DNA from: Bog-473 sp963707835
GTDB lineage: Bacteria; Actinomycetota; Acidimicrobiia; Acidimicrobiales; RAAP-2
Direction: 5' to 3'
Assembly (NCBI GenBank): GCA_963707835.1
Contig: CAVPRI010000002.1
Location: 1,116,001 to 1,180,000 of the forward strand
Length of the DNA: 64,000 bases
Position 1 is the stretch's first letter, and each line of letters opens with the position of its first letter. This document shows, piece by piece, positions 37,050 through 45,051 of this stretch. The position numbers and the translations under genes were made by a program. The notes under the pieces were generated by a model, which made no database searches, had not been told where the DNA came from, and saw only the letters and a list, made by a program, of their open reading frames with translations.

Positions 37050-37664
37050 ATGCGCAGCGACATCCGTGAAGGCGAGACGTTCCCCGACTACGAGCTGGCC
37101 GATCAGGCCGGCCAGCGACGATCTCTCTCAGAGCTTCAGGGGGGCAATGCGATGGTGCTCCATCTGTCCCGGGGCAGCTTCGATCCGAAAGAGCATCGGT
37201 TTCTTCGGCACTTGGTCGATGTGTATCCCGATTTTCGAAACGCATACACACGACTAGTTGTCATCTCGACCGACAATCAGCTGAACATCAATGAGTTCCG
37301 GGATGCTTTAGGCGCCACGTGGCCGTTCCTGTCGGACCCCGATCGAGTTGTCCAGAAGGATCTGGACATCAAGGAGTTCACAGACGAGCCGCACGATCCG
37401 ATGATTCCCCACACGCTCGTCCTCGAGCCCGGACTCAAGATCTTCAAGGTCTACAACGGCTACTGGTATTGGGGCCGGCCCACGATGACAGAGCTGCACG
37501 TGGATCTGCGGACTGTGTTTCAGAAGATTCGACCGGACTTCGACCTGGCGTCCCCGGGATTGAGGGAGGCCTGGGAACGAGGAGACCGCGATCGGTTCCT
37601 CGTCGACACGCTGGAGGAGCCGATCCGGTACACCGAAGGCAAGAGCATCGGCATCAAACGCTGA
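37050..37664 (+). CDS. redoxin-domain protein, paralogue 2 (no peroxidatic Cys)
   Basis: The 204-residue product is clearly homologous to 33,585-34,187: MRSDIREGETFPDYELADQA, SELQGGNAMVLHLSRGSFDP, PMIPHTLVLEPGL and VYNGYWYWGRP. Where paralogue 1 has NYCPKEH this one has SFDPKEH, so the cysteine is lost and it should not work as a peroxidase. GTGGAGG before ATG 37,050 supports the start. Structural, regulatory or metal-related roles are possible. Confidence 0.82.
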   Translation: MRSDIREGETFPDYELADQAGQRRSLSELQGGNAMVLHLSRGSFDPKEHRFLRHLVDVYPDFRNAYTRLVVISTDNQLNINEFRDALGATWPFLSDPDRVVQKDLDIKEFTDEPHDPMIPHTLVLEPGLKIFKVYNGYWYWGRPTMTELHVDLRTVFQKIRPDFDLASPGLREAWERGDRDRFLVDTLEEPIRYTEGKSIGIKR

Positions 37665-37886
37665 CCACCGTTGGGTGGCGAGCATCTTTCCGCCGTTCGG
37701 CCTACGACGACGTGGAGTCTCCGTGGTTCGCGGACCGGGCCGAAAGGGTCCGCCGTGAACCCATGAGTGGCTTTCGTGGCCTCGCACGCTGGGATGACGT
37801 CGAGCGCTGAAATGAGGAGCCGTCCCAGGTGCAAGGAGATCTGCCTGGCGCGAGAATCCAACCAGAGCCGACCAGAGGAGATGCCG

Positions 37887-38567
37887 ATGAGCACCGTCGA
37901 CGCAGGTGGTGGCGAAACCGGTGGGACAGCAAGCAGCCAATCTGTGGACCTGAAGCTCGAGGTGATCGTGATCCCCGTCGCTGACGCCGATCGCTCCAAG
38001 GCGTTCTATGCCGGGCTCGGATGGCGGCTCGACGCCGACTTCGCCTTCGACAACGGCTTCCGGGTCGTGCAGTTCACGCCACCCGGATCGCAGTGTTCCG
38101 TGCAGTTCGGCACCAAGATCACGGCTGCCCCACCCGGATCTGCCCATGGCCTCTACCTGGTCGTGTCTGACATCGATGCCGGGCGTGATGAACTCATGAG
38201 TCGGGGAGCCAAGGTCAGTGAGGTGTTTCATTCTGCCGCGCCGGGAGCACAACTCGATCCCAAGGGGGCGAGTGGTCGGGTCGACGGGCCGGATCCGGAC
38301 CACAAGAGCTATGGCTCCTTTGCCACGTTCGAAGACCCGGACGGCAACAGTTGGCTGCTGCAGGAGGTGACGGATCGTCTCCCCGGCCGGGTCGATCCGA
38401 CCGTCACCTCGTTCAACGATGCCGGTGACCTAGCTGGGGCCTTGCGCCGCGCCGAGTCGGCCCATGGCGAGCACGAGAAGCGGATCGGCACGGCTGACCC
38501 GGATTGGCCCGACTGGTACGCCAGGTTCATGGTGGCCGAACAGGCGGGTCAGGAGCTACCCCCGTGA
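37887..38567 (+). CDS. VOC family protein
   Basis: The 226-residue protein has a Gly/Thr-rich first 20 residues, then LKLEVIVIPVADADRSKAFY and YAGLGWRLDADFAFDNGFRV, and DPDGNSWLLQEVTDRLPGR with the Glu ligand; the C-terminal 55 residues (RRAESAHGEHEKRI) are helical and unusual. AGAGGAG six bases before ATG 37,887. Its stop overlaps the FAD oxidoreductase start (GTGA). Confidence 0.85.
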   Translation: MSTVDAGGGETGGTASSQSVDLKLEVIVIPVADADRSKAFYAGLGWRLDADFAFDNGFRVVQFTPPGSQCSVQFGTKITAAPPGSAHGLYLVVSDIDAGRDELMSRGAKVSEVFHSAAPGAQLDPKGASGRVDGPDPDHKSYGSFATFEDPDGNSWLLQEVTDRLPGRVDPTVTSFNDAGDLAGALRRAESAHGEHEKRIGTADPDWPDWYARFMVAEQAGQELPP

Positions 38568-39937
38568 GCGATTTCGACGTGATCGTGCTGGGCGGCGGTG
38601 CGCCCGGCGAGCACTGCGCCGGGGCCATCGCGGCGCGTGGGCTTCGGGTCGCCGTCGTCGAGCGGGAGCTGGTCGGCGGCGAGTGCTCCTACTGGGCGTG
38701 CATCCCGTCCAAGTCGCTCTTGCGTCCGGGGGAGGCGGTCCAGGGCGCCCGCGACGTCGGCGCCAGCGCCGAGGTGAACGTGCAGGCGGCGCTGGACTGG
38801 CGGGACTACATGGTGTCCGGCTATTCGGATGCGGGGCAGGAGAAATGGCTGGCGGATCGGGGCATCGCGCTGGTCCGGGGCGTGGGCCGGCTCGCCGGGC
38901 CCGGCGTGGTCGACGTGGACGGCACTCGCCACACGGCGGAGCATGTCGTCATAGCGACGGGGGCGGATCCTTTCGTGCCAGCCATTCCGGGGCTCGACGG
39001 TCTGGTCGGCGTGTGGGGCACGCGCGAAGCGACGGCCATGAAGGCGGTTCCCAGCCGCCTCATCGTGCTCGGCGGTGGCTCGGCCGGTGTCGAGATCGCA
39101 CAGGTGGTCCAGCGGCTCGGTGGTCAGGCCGTGCTCGTCGAGGGCGCCGATCGGCTGATCCCACGAGAGCCGGCCCCCCTCGGCGTGGCTCTGAGCGAGG
39201 CACTGCGGCGGGAAGGGATCGAGTTGCACCTCGGAGTTCAGGCCGCGGAGGCCTCCCTCGACGGCGGCGACTACGTCCTGAGGCTCTCGGACGGGACCTC
39301 GGTACAAGGAGAGCGACTGCTCGTGGCGACCGGTCGCCGTCCCCGTGTCGAAGGGATCGGGCTCGAGACGGTCGGTATCGAGGCGAACCCTCACGGCATC
39401 GTGGTGGACGAGTATCTGCGTGCCGGCGACAACATTTGGGCCATTGGGGATGTCAACGGGATCTGGCCCCTGACACACGTCGGCGAGTACGAGGGAGACG
39501 TTGTGGCGGCGAACATCGCCGGAGAGAGCCACCCGACGAACTACGAGGCCGTGCCGCGCGTCACGTACACCGATCCGCAGGCGGCCGCCGTCGGTGCCGC
39601 GGAGGCGCCCTACAGCAGCACAACGCTCCTGACCGACGTCTCCAAGACCGCGACGTACAGCCACCAGTACGCCCAGTCGAACGGATTCTTGACCCTGCTC
39701 AGCGACGGTGCCCGGTTGACCGGCGCTTACGCCCTCGGAGCCGAGGCCGGCGAGTGGCTCCAGCAGGCGACGCTCGCCATACGCGCCCGCGTTCCGTTGG
39801 AGGTGTTGAGCGACGTCATCCAGCCGTTCCCGAGCTTCTCGACCATCTTCGATTCGGCTTTCAAGACCCTTCGAATGGAGATCGCCAAAATGCCGCCGCC
39901 TTTGCAGCCCATGCAGGCGCAGATGGCACGGCTATGA
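38564..39937 (+). CDS. FAD-dependent pyridine nucleotide-disulfide oxidoreductase
   Basis: The 457-residue class I flavoprotein has VIVLGGGAPGEHCA for FAD, redox-pair GGECSYWACIPSK (Cys-x4-Cys) and NAD(P)-binding VLGGGSAGVEIAQVVQRLGG, then IWAIGDVNG for FAD. The dimer-interface end reads VIQPFPSFSTIF, lacking the usual HPHPTLSE histidine-glutamate couple. It may therefore be a reductase with altered proton transfer. GTG overlaps the VOC stop (GTGA). Nearest families are dihydrolipoamide dehydrogenase and mercuric reductase-like. Confidence 0.88.
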   Translation: MSDFDVIVLGGGAPGEHCAGAIAARGLRVAVVERELVGGECSYWACIPSKSLLRPGEAVQGARDVGASAEVNVQAALDWRDYMVSGYSDAGQEKWLADRGIALVRGVGRLAGPGVVDVDGTRHTAEHVVIATGADPFVPAIPGLDGLVGVWGTREATAMKAVPSRLIVLGGGSAGVEIAQVVQRLGGQAVLVEGADRLIPREPAPLGVALSEALRREGIELHLGVQAAEASLDGGDYVLRLSDGTSVQGERLLVATGRRPRVEGIGLETVGIEANPHGIVVDEYLRAGDNIWAIGDVNGIWPLTHVGEYEGDVVAANIAGESHPTNYEAVPRVTYTDPQAAAVGAAEAPYSSTTLLTDVSKTATYSHQYAQSNGFLTLLSDGARLTGAYALGAEAGEWLQQATLAIRARVPLEVLSDVIQPFPSFSTIFDSAFKTLRMEIAKMPPPLQPMQAQMARL

Positions 39938-39963
39938 CCGTGGAAGACCATCGGAGGTAGCAG

Positions 39964-40875
39964 ATGGCCGAGGTCCCACCGCCCCAAGAGGAAATCCTGC
40001 TCACACACTTCATCGTGTCGGACGACGTCGAGCGCTCTCGGCGCTTCTACACCGAAGTCCTTGGGGGCCGGGTCGCCTTCTCCAGCCCCGGAGGGCCGAC
40101 CAACGTCGCACTGTCCAATAGTTGGATCGTCATCAATGCCGGCGGAGGCCCGACCGACGACAAGCCGGAGGTCACCCTGGAGACGCCCGGCGACCCAAAT
40201 CGGGTGAGCAGCTTCGTCAACATCCGGGTCAAGGACATGGAGACGGTGTACTCCGAATGGAGCGCGCGGGGTGCTCAGTTCCTGACGCCCCCGAAGCAGC
40301 ACCAGTACGAGATCCGTTGCTACATCCGTGATCCCGATGGTCACCTGATCGAAGTGGGGCAGACCACCGACCCGCAGGGGGACTGGGTGCCCGATCACTG
40401 GCCATCGAGTACGCCCGCCGACGAGCTCCCAACGCCCCCAGAGGGAATCGTGCTGGCCCACTTCATCGTGTCGGACGATGTCGAGCGCTCTCGCCGCTTC
40501 TACACCGATGTGCTCGGGGGCAGGCATGCGTTCTCCGGACCCGGAGGGCTCACGTATGTCCAGCTGTCGAACAGTTGGATCATCATCAACGTCGGCGGAG
40601 GGCCAACCGACGACAAGCCGGAGGTCACCCTCGAGACGCCCGTCGATCCCAACCGGGTCAGCAGTTTCCTCAATATACGAGTGACGGACATGCACGCTGT
40701 GTACAGCGAATGGAGCGCGCGCGGTGCGGAATTCCTGACGCCGCCGAAGCAGCACCAGTACGAAATCCGTTGTTACATCCGCGATCCCGATGGTCATCTG
40801 ATCGAAGTGGGACAAACGACGGACCCGAGGGGAGATTGGTTTCCCGATCAATGGCCATCGAGCAAGTCGGAGTGA
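39964..40875 (+). CDS. tandem-duplicated VOC-VOC protein
   Basis: The 303-residue protein is two nearly identical halves offset by 151 residues (453 bp): ILLTHFIVSDDVERSRRFYT and IVLAHFIVSDDVERSRRFYT, then PTDDKPEVTLETP, EWSARGA and YIRDPDGHLIEVGQTTDP in both. Each half has the HF...and E of a metal-binding VOC. High nucleotide identity implies recent duplication. It lies 26 bases after the FAD gene in the operon. Confidence 0.92.
   Translation: MAEVPPPQEEILLTHFIVSDDVERSRRFYTEVLGGRVAFSSPGGPTNVALSNSWIVINAGGGPTDDKPEVTLETPGDPNRVSSFVNIRVKDMETVYSEWSARGAQFLTPPKQHQYEIRCYIRDPDGHLIEVGQTTDPQGDWVPDHWPSSTPADELPTPPEGIVLAHFIVSDDVERSRRFYTDVLGGRHAFSGPGGLTYVQLSNSWIIINVGGGPTDDKPEVTLETPVDPNRVSSFLNIRVTDMHAVYSEWSARGAEFLTPPKQHQYEIRCYIRDPDGHLIEVGQTTDPRGDWFPDQWPSSKSE
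39985..40866. repeat. direct repeat inside the VOC-VOC gene (453-bp period)
   Basis: Two adjacent copies of about 430 bp, offset 453 bp, align along almost their whole length. Most differences are third-position. It records a recent in-frame tandem duplication of a single-domain gene. Confidence 0.85.
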
Positions 40876-40903
40876 GCTTCCTGACGGGGCGGAGGTCTCC
40901 ATC

Positions 40904-41539
40904 ATGACCACGGCGATCATCGGCACCGGAGGCATCGGATCGGCCATCGCCCGTCAGCTTGCTGCCGGTGGCGAGACCCTCCAGCTCTCGAGCGCCGACA
41001 AGGAGTCGGCGCGAAAGCTGGCCGCGGCAATCGGCGGAGCGGCGGTCGTCGCGCTCGACAACCGGAGCGCTTTGCAGGGAGCCGATGCCGTCGTCCTTGC
41101 GCTGCGGTTTTCCGTGTTGAAAGACGTCATCGACGAGATCGCCGACGCGCTGGGAGACACGTCTCTGGTCGTTCCGAGCAATCCGGTCGGACTCGACGCA
41201 CAAGGCAAGGTCGTGCGACTCCTGCCGGAAGGGCAGTCATCGGGCCAAGTTGTTGCTGGGTGGTTGCCGATCGGGACACGCTTGGCCATTGCGTTCGGCA
41301 CCATGTCGGCCGATCTCTTCGAGTCCTCGAGCCACCGGTCGCCCGAGCCCGCGGTTCTGTTCTACGTGTCCGAGGACGAGCATGGGAGCGACGAAGTCGA
41401 GCACTTGATCCGAACGGCGGGCTTTGAGCCGATGAGGATCGGCGGGGTCGAACAGTCGAGCCGACTCGAGGTGGGTGGCGACCTTCACGATCTTGTGGTC
41501 GGCTCGGCAGAGGCGCGGTCCCTGGTCGCTGGGGCCTGA
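40904..41539 (+). CDS. F420-dependent NADP reductase-like (NADP oxidoreductase, coenzyme F420-dependent) protein
   Basis: The 211-residue Rossmann protein starts TTAIIGTGGIGSAIARQLAA, has VVALDNRSALQGADAVVLAL and VVPSNPVGLDAQG. This matches PF03807 (NADP-oxidoreductase, F420-dependent) proteins that pass hydride between NADPH and F420. GGAGG 8 bases before the ATG supports the start. It follows the VOC-VOC gene by 28 bases. Fno-like function is likely but not proven. Confidence 0.78.
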   Translation: MTTAIIGTGGIGSAIARQLAAGGETLQLSSADKESARKLAAAIGGAAVVALDNRSALQGADAVVLALRFSVLKDVIDEIADALGDTSLVVPSNPVGLDAQGKVVRLLPEGQSSGQVVAGWLPIGTRLAIAFGTMSADLFESSSHRSPEPAVLFYVSEDEHGSDEVEHLIRTAGFEPMRIGGVEQSSRLEVGGDLHDLVVGSAEARSLVAGA

Positions 41540-41597
41540 TTGCCTTCCGACGTGGCCGGGGCCAACGAAACTGAGACCGAAATCAGAGAGTGATGTC

Positions 41598-42072
41598 GTG
41601 AACAGTCGTCTTCCCGATCCACGTCTCAACCTGATCTACCGCTTGGAAGCGAGCTGTCGGCGACCCCCAGGACGTCGGCGAGATCTCTGCTGGTCACCGG
41701 CGCATCGTTCCATTGACCGGCGGGACCTTCAGCGGACCTGAGCTGCGCGGGACACTGCTTCCGGGAGCAAGCGCCGATTGGCAGATCATTCTTCCGGATG
41801 GCACTGCGCTCGGCGACGTCCGCTACACGCTGGAGACCGAACGCGGAGATCTGCTCTACGTCCAATCACAAGGTGTGCGCCACGGAAGCACGGCGGTCCT
41901 CGAGCGTCTCGGACGCGGAGAAGACGTCGACGCAGATGAATACACCTTCCGCACTTCAGTCAAGATCGAGACCGGGGCCGACAGCCTCGACTGGTTCAAC
42001 AAAGGCATTTTCATCAGTGTCGGAGGCCGGCAGCCCGGAGGTGTGATTTACGAGGTGTATCTCGTCGGATGA
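41598..42072 (+). CDS. DUF3237 family protein (one frameshift)
   Basis: Frame-corrected 157-residue protein: NSRLPDPRLNLIYRLEA, then after dropping one base near 41,650, AVGDPQDVGEISAGHRRIVP, LTGGTFSGPELRG, GASADWQIILPDGTALGDVR and VIYEVYLVG. This is the DUF3237 (PF11578) barrel. GTG at 41,598 begins the first frame. Stop overlaps the following SDR ATG (ATGA). Function unknown. Confidence 0.8.
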
Positions 42073-42837
42073 GCCGTCCATCCGACTCCGGAGAGCCATC
42101 GGCGACACCTCGCGTAGGCGCGTCTAACGCCTCGCGCAAAGTCGTTATCGTCACCGGAGCCTCCCAAGGCATCGGCGCGGGCGTTGCAGAAGGCTTCCGT
42201 GGCGCCGGATATGCGGTCGTGGGCGCGTCGCGCTCGATCAGCCCCTCCGACGCGTCCGACTTCCTCACGGTGAGGGGTGACATTGCAGAGGTCGAGACCG
42301 CCCAGATGATCGTGGAACAGGCGGTCGATCGCTTTGGGCGCATCGACAGCCTGATCAACAACGCGGGAATCTTCATCAGCAAGCCATTCACCGACTACAC
42401 ACTCGAGGACTACCTGGCGATTACCGCCGTGAACCTGACCGGGTTCTTCCATATAACCCAGGGCGTCATCCGGCAGATGCTCGACTCAGGGCACCGGTGG
42501 TCACATAGTCAATGTCACGACGAGTCTTGTCGACCACGCCGAGAGCGAGAACCCATCTGCTCTTGTATCGCTTACCAAGGGTGGACTGGCGGCCGTGACG
42601 CGCTCACTGGCTATCGAGTACGCGTCGCGCGGTGTGCGGTTCAACGCAGTCGCCCTCGGAGTTATAGAGAACCCCGTCTACGACCCGGCGTCGTATGACG
42701 GCCTAGCACAGCTCCATCCGCTGGGCCGAGTTGGCCAGATTAGCGACGTTGTCGAGGGAATCCTCTATCTCGAGCAGGCCTCATTCGTCACGGGAGTTGT
42801 CCTGCACATCGACGGTGGTCAGTCCGCGGGGGACTGA
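42069..42837 (+). CDS. SDR family oxidoreductase (one frameshift, catalytic Tyr absent)
   Basis: The Rossmann start is VIVTGASQGIGAGVAEGFRG and SLINNAG. Near 42,489 one extra G shifts the frame; the continuation is GTGGHIVNVTTSLVDHAESE, SALVSLTKGGLAAVTRSLAI and NPVYDPASYDGL, ending HIDGGQSAGD. The expected Tyr-x3-Lys is Val-x3-Lys (VSLTK), so the protein may lack dehydrogenase activity. Corrected length 255. Overlaps DUF3237 by ATGA. Confidence 0.78.
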
Positions 42838-43158
42838 TTCGCCAACTGATTGACCTTGCCATCCACGTGACATCCGGAGGCCGCGACCGGTGAGCGCCGA
42901 CAACGTTTCCCGACCGCGTCGATGTTCTTGGAGATGTGGCCGGTGCATCACGCATTCGTCCGAGGACTCGCTCGAGACGGTCGTGTCCCGACGAACCAGG
43001 AGAACGGGTGGCCGGTTCCAGAGCACCCCAGCTGCTCTTCGACCCGGCATCGGCTCAACCGTGAGCTCAGCTTGTCCGATAGGAAGGGCGTATTCCCTGG
43101 ATTCGAGCGCGATGGCGCTCCACGGTTCTGTTCTATCCGTCGAACATTGGAGTTCAAG
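42838..43158. other. intergenic stretch
   Basis: About 320 bases between the SDR stop and the RDD protein. A frame continuous with the RDD gene runs through it but shows no family pattern. No promoter, repeat or RNA could be identified. Confidence 0.4.
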
Positions 43159-43785
43159 GTGACGCTGCCCGCCGAGGGCTGGTACCCCGACCCCAGCGGT
43201 CCACCCTGGGTCAACCGTTGGTGGAGCGGAACGGAGTGGACCGACCGCACCCAGATGATGCCTCCGCCACCCTCGTCGCAATCCGCCTCGGGTGGACCCC
43301 AACTCGCTGGCTATGGCTTGCGCCTCGGCGCATGGCTCCTCGATTTCGTGTTCGTCAGCGTGATCAGCGTCCCCCTGCTGATCCCCTTTGGTGGCGTCTT
43401 CCACCGAACCAACTCGCAACTCGTGAACGGCAACGGCACCTTCACGAACCACTCGGTCACATACGGGATCCACGGCGTCGGGCTTCTCGTTCAAGCCGCA
43501 CTTGTTCTGCTGTACGGCATGTTCTTTGTCGGCTCCCGGCGAGCGCAGACCCCGGGAATGATGATCGCCGGCATCCGCTGCATGAGGTCTGACCGCAATG
43601 TGGTTCGGGTCGGCCATGGCAAGGCGCTGCTCCACGCGTTCGTGGAGTACCTCCTTGCTGTTGCACTCTTCATCCCCTGGGTCATTGACATGTTGTTCCC
43701 GCTCTGGGACGGGCAGAACCAGACACTCCACGACAAGGCTGCCGGCACGGTTGTCGTCCGGTCCAAGGGCGAGCTCGCATCGTAG
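43159..43785 (+). CDS. DUF2510-RDD membrane protein
   Basis: The 208-residue protein opens with a DUF2510 WW-like segment (PAEGWYPDPSG, RWWSGTEWTDRTQ), then an RDD domain of about three membrane spans (LGAWLLDFVFVSVISV; LLVQAALVLLYGMFFV; VEYLLAVALFIPWVI). GTG at 43,159 with GGAG upstream. RDD proteins handle small solutes or Na+/Li+ in some cases; here unknown. The next gene also begins with DUF2510. Confidence 0.85.
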   Translation: MTLPAEGWYPDPSGPPWVNRWWSGTEWTDRTQMMPPPPSSQSASGGPQLAGYGLRLGAWLLDFVFVSVISVPLLIPFGGVFHRTNSQLVNGNGTFTNHSVTYGIHGVGLLVQAALVLLYGMFFVGSRRAQTPGMMIAGIRCMRSDRNVVRVGHGKALLHAFVEYLLAVALFIPWVIDMLFPLWDGQNQTLHDKAAGTVVVRSKGELAS

Positions 43786-43972
43786 GAACACTCCCGGTCG
43801 GGAACGAGATCCGTGTGGTCGCGCCCAACTACGAGGCCCAAAGGGAGGGCGCAGTACACGATGAATGCGTGGGACATTCTGTGACACCACCCGAGCATTC
43901 AAAGTCGTTGGGTGATCGTTACGGTCTCACCGACGACCCGTGGCGCGTGACCACGAGTCGGATGGGTCGGTC

Positions 43973-44887
43973 GTGACGCAAGATCCGCCGCAAGGCTGGT
44001 ATCAGGACCCGGTCGGTATTCCTGGCACCTACCGGTTCTGGAGTGGAACGGCTTGGACCGAGTTCAGGCACCCGGCTGATCCTCCTGGCGTGGCTCCCTC
44101 GCCCCCGATCCCTCCACGAGCGCCCTGGTACATGGAGCGCCCCGAAGTAACAAAGGTCGAGCAGTCAGAGCCTGGCCATCGGATCCTCAAATGGGAAGCC
44201 GTGTTTGTGATGCTGGCGTTTCTGGTGCCCGCAGTCACAGCTGCGGTCTTGTTGTTGGCACAGCATCTGGCCGGCCAAACCACCGTGCGACGGTTCCCGC
44301 AGATCATCAACGGTCATCCGATCGAGAACATGCTCATCGGAATGCTCTCGTACACGGCGACCGCGTGCCTGGTTCCCCTGGCACTGCTGCTTCTGGCCCG
44401 GACCGGACAGGGCCTTCATGTTCTGGGCTTCGAACTGCCCGGACTGCGAAGTGACGTCCTTCCGGCCATCGGCATCGGGGCAGCATCATTCGGAGCTGAG
44501 ATCGCCGTCTTGATCCCCCTGGTCCCGTTGCTGGCCCACCACCAAAGCCTCGTTAACCCCGTTCCCGTCGGTACCGTCCCGCGGTACTACGTCATCTGGG
44601 GACTCCTGATCTCAGCCGTGACGGCCCTCGCTGAAGAGGTGCTCATGAACGGATACCTGATGACCAGGTTGAGCCAGCTCGGTTGGACGCCCACTGGGGC
44701 ACTTGTCCTGGGTATCGCTTTGCGGACCAGCTACCACGTGTATTACGGGCTCGCCGTCGTCTTGACGATCCCCATTGCCTATTTCCTGACCCGCTCGTTT
44801 CAGAAGCATGGTCGGCTCACGCGACCAATCGTCGCCCACTTCCTCTATGACGCCACCCTCGTCATGATCGCGGTTCTTTCGCAGTAG
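43973..44887 (+). CDS. DUF2510-CPBP intramembrane protease-like protein
   Basis: The 304-residue protein opens with DUF2510 (DPPQGWYQDPVGI and FWSGTAWTEFRHP), has six to seven membrane segments and CPBP/Abi motif 1 as EEVLMNGYL (usual EExxxR has Asn in place of Arg), motif 2 TSYHVYYG and motif 3 HFLYDA. This places it in the type II CAAX-prenyl-protease family (PF02517). The start could be GTG at 43,940 or 43,973; the latter starts at DUF2510. Confidence 0.82.
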   Translation: MTQDPPQGWYQDPVGIPGTYRFWSGTAWTEFRHPADPPGVAPSPPIPPRAPWYMERPEVTKVEQSEPGHRILKWEAVFVMLAFLVPAVTAAVLLLAQHLAGQTTVRRFPQIINGHPIENMLIGMLSYTATACLVPLALLLLARTGQGLHVLGFELPGLRSDVLPAIGIGAASFGAEIAVLIPLVPLLAHHQSLVNPVPVGTVPRYYVIWGLLISAVTALAEEVLMNGYLMTRLSQLGWTPTGALVLGIALRTSYHVYYGLAVVLTIPIAYFLTRSFQKHGRLTRPIVAHFLYDATLVMIAVLSQ

Positions 44888-44973
44888 GTGGACCTCCATG
44901 GATGTGACACCCTGGCCGTTGGCCCCCCGATGCTGGGACACCTGTTGCGGCCTGAGCCCGCGCTTGAATCGCC

Positions 44974-45035
44974 TGGCCTGATTTCGTCAAGTCCCCGCCA
45001 CTCCCCCGTTCCTCCCTGCGATTTCCCCGCGCGAC
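44974..45035. repeat. attachment-site repeat copy C (flank only)
   Basis: TGGCCTGATTTCGTCAAGTC begins a 62-base stretch nearly identical to the flank of copy B (2 mismatches) but lacking the tRNA part. It lies 16 bases beyond the end of the GGDEF-EAL gene, 13.3 kb from copy B. It marks the far edge of segment two. Confidence 0.8.
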
Positions 45036-45051
45036 TTCGCTGTTCGCGACG

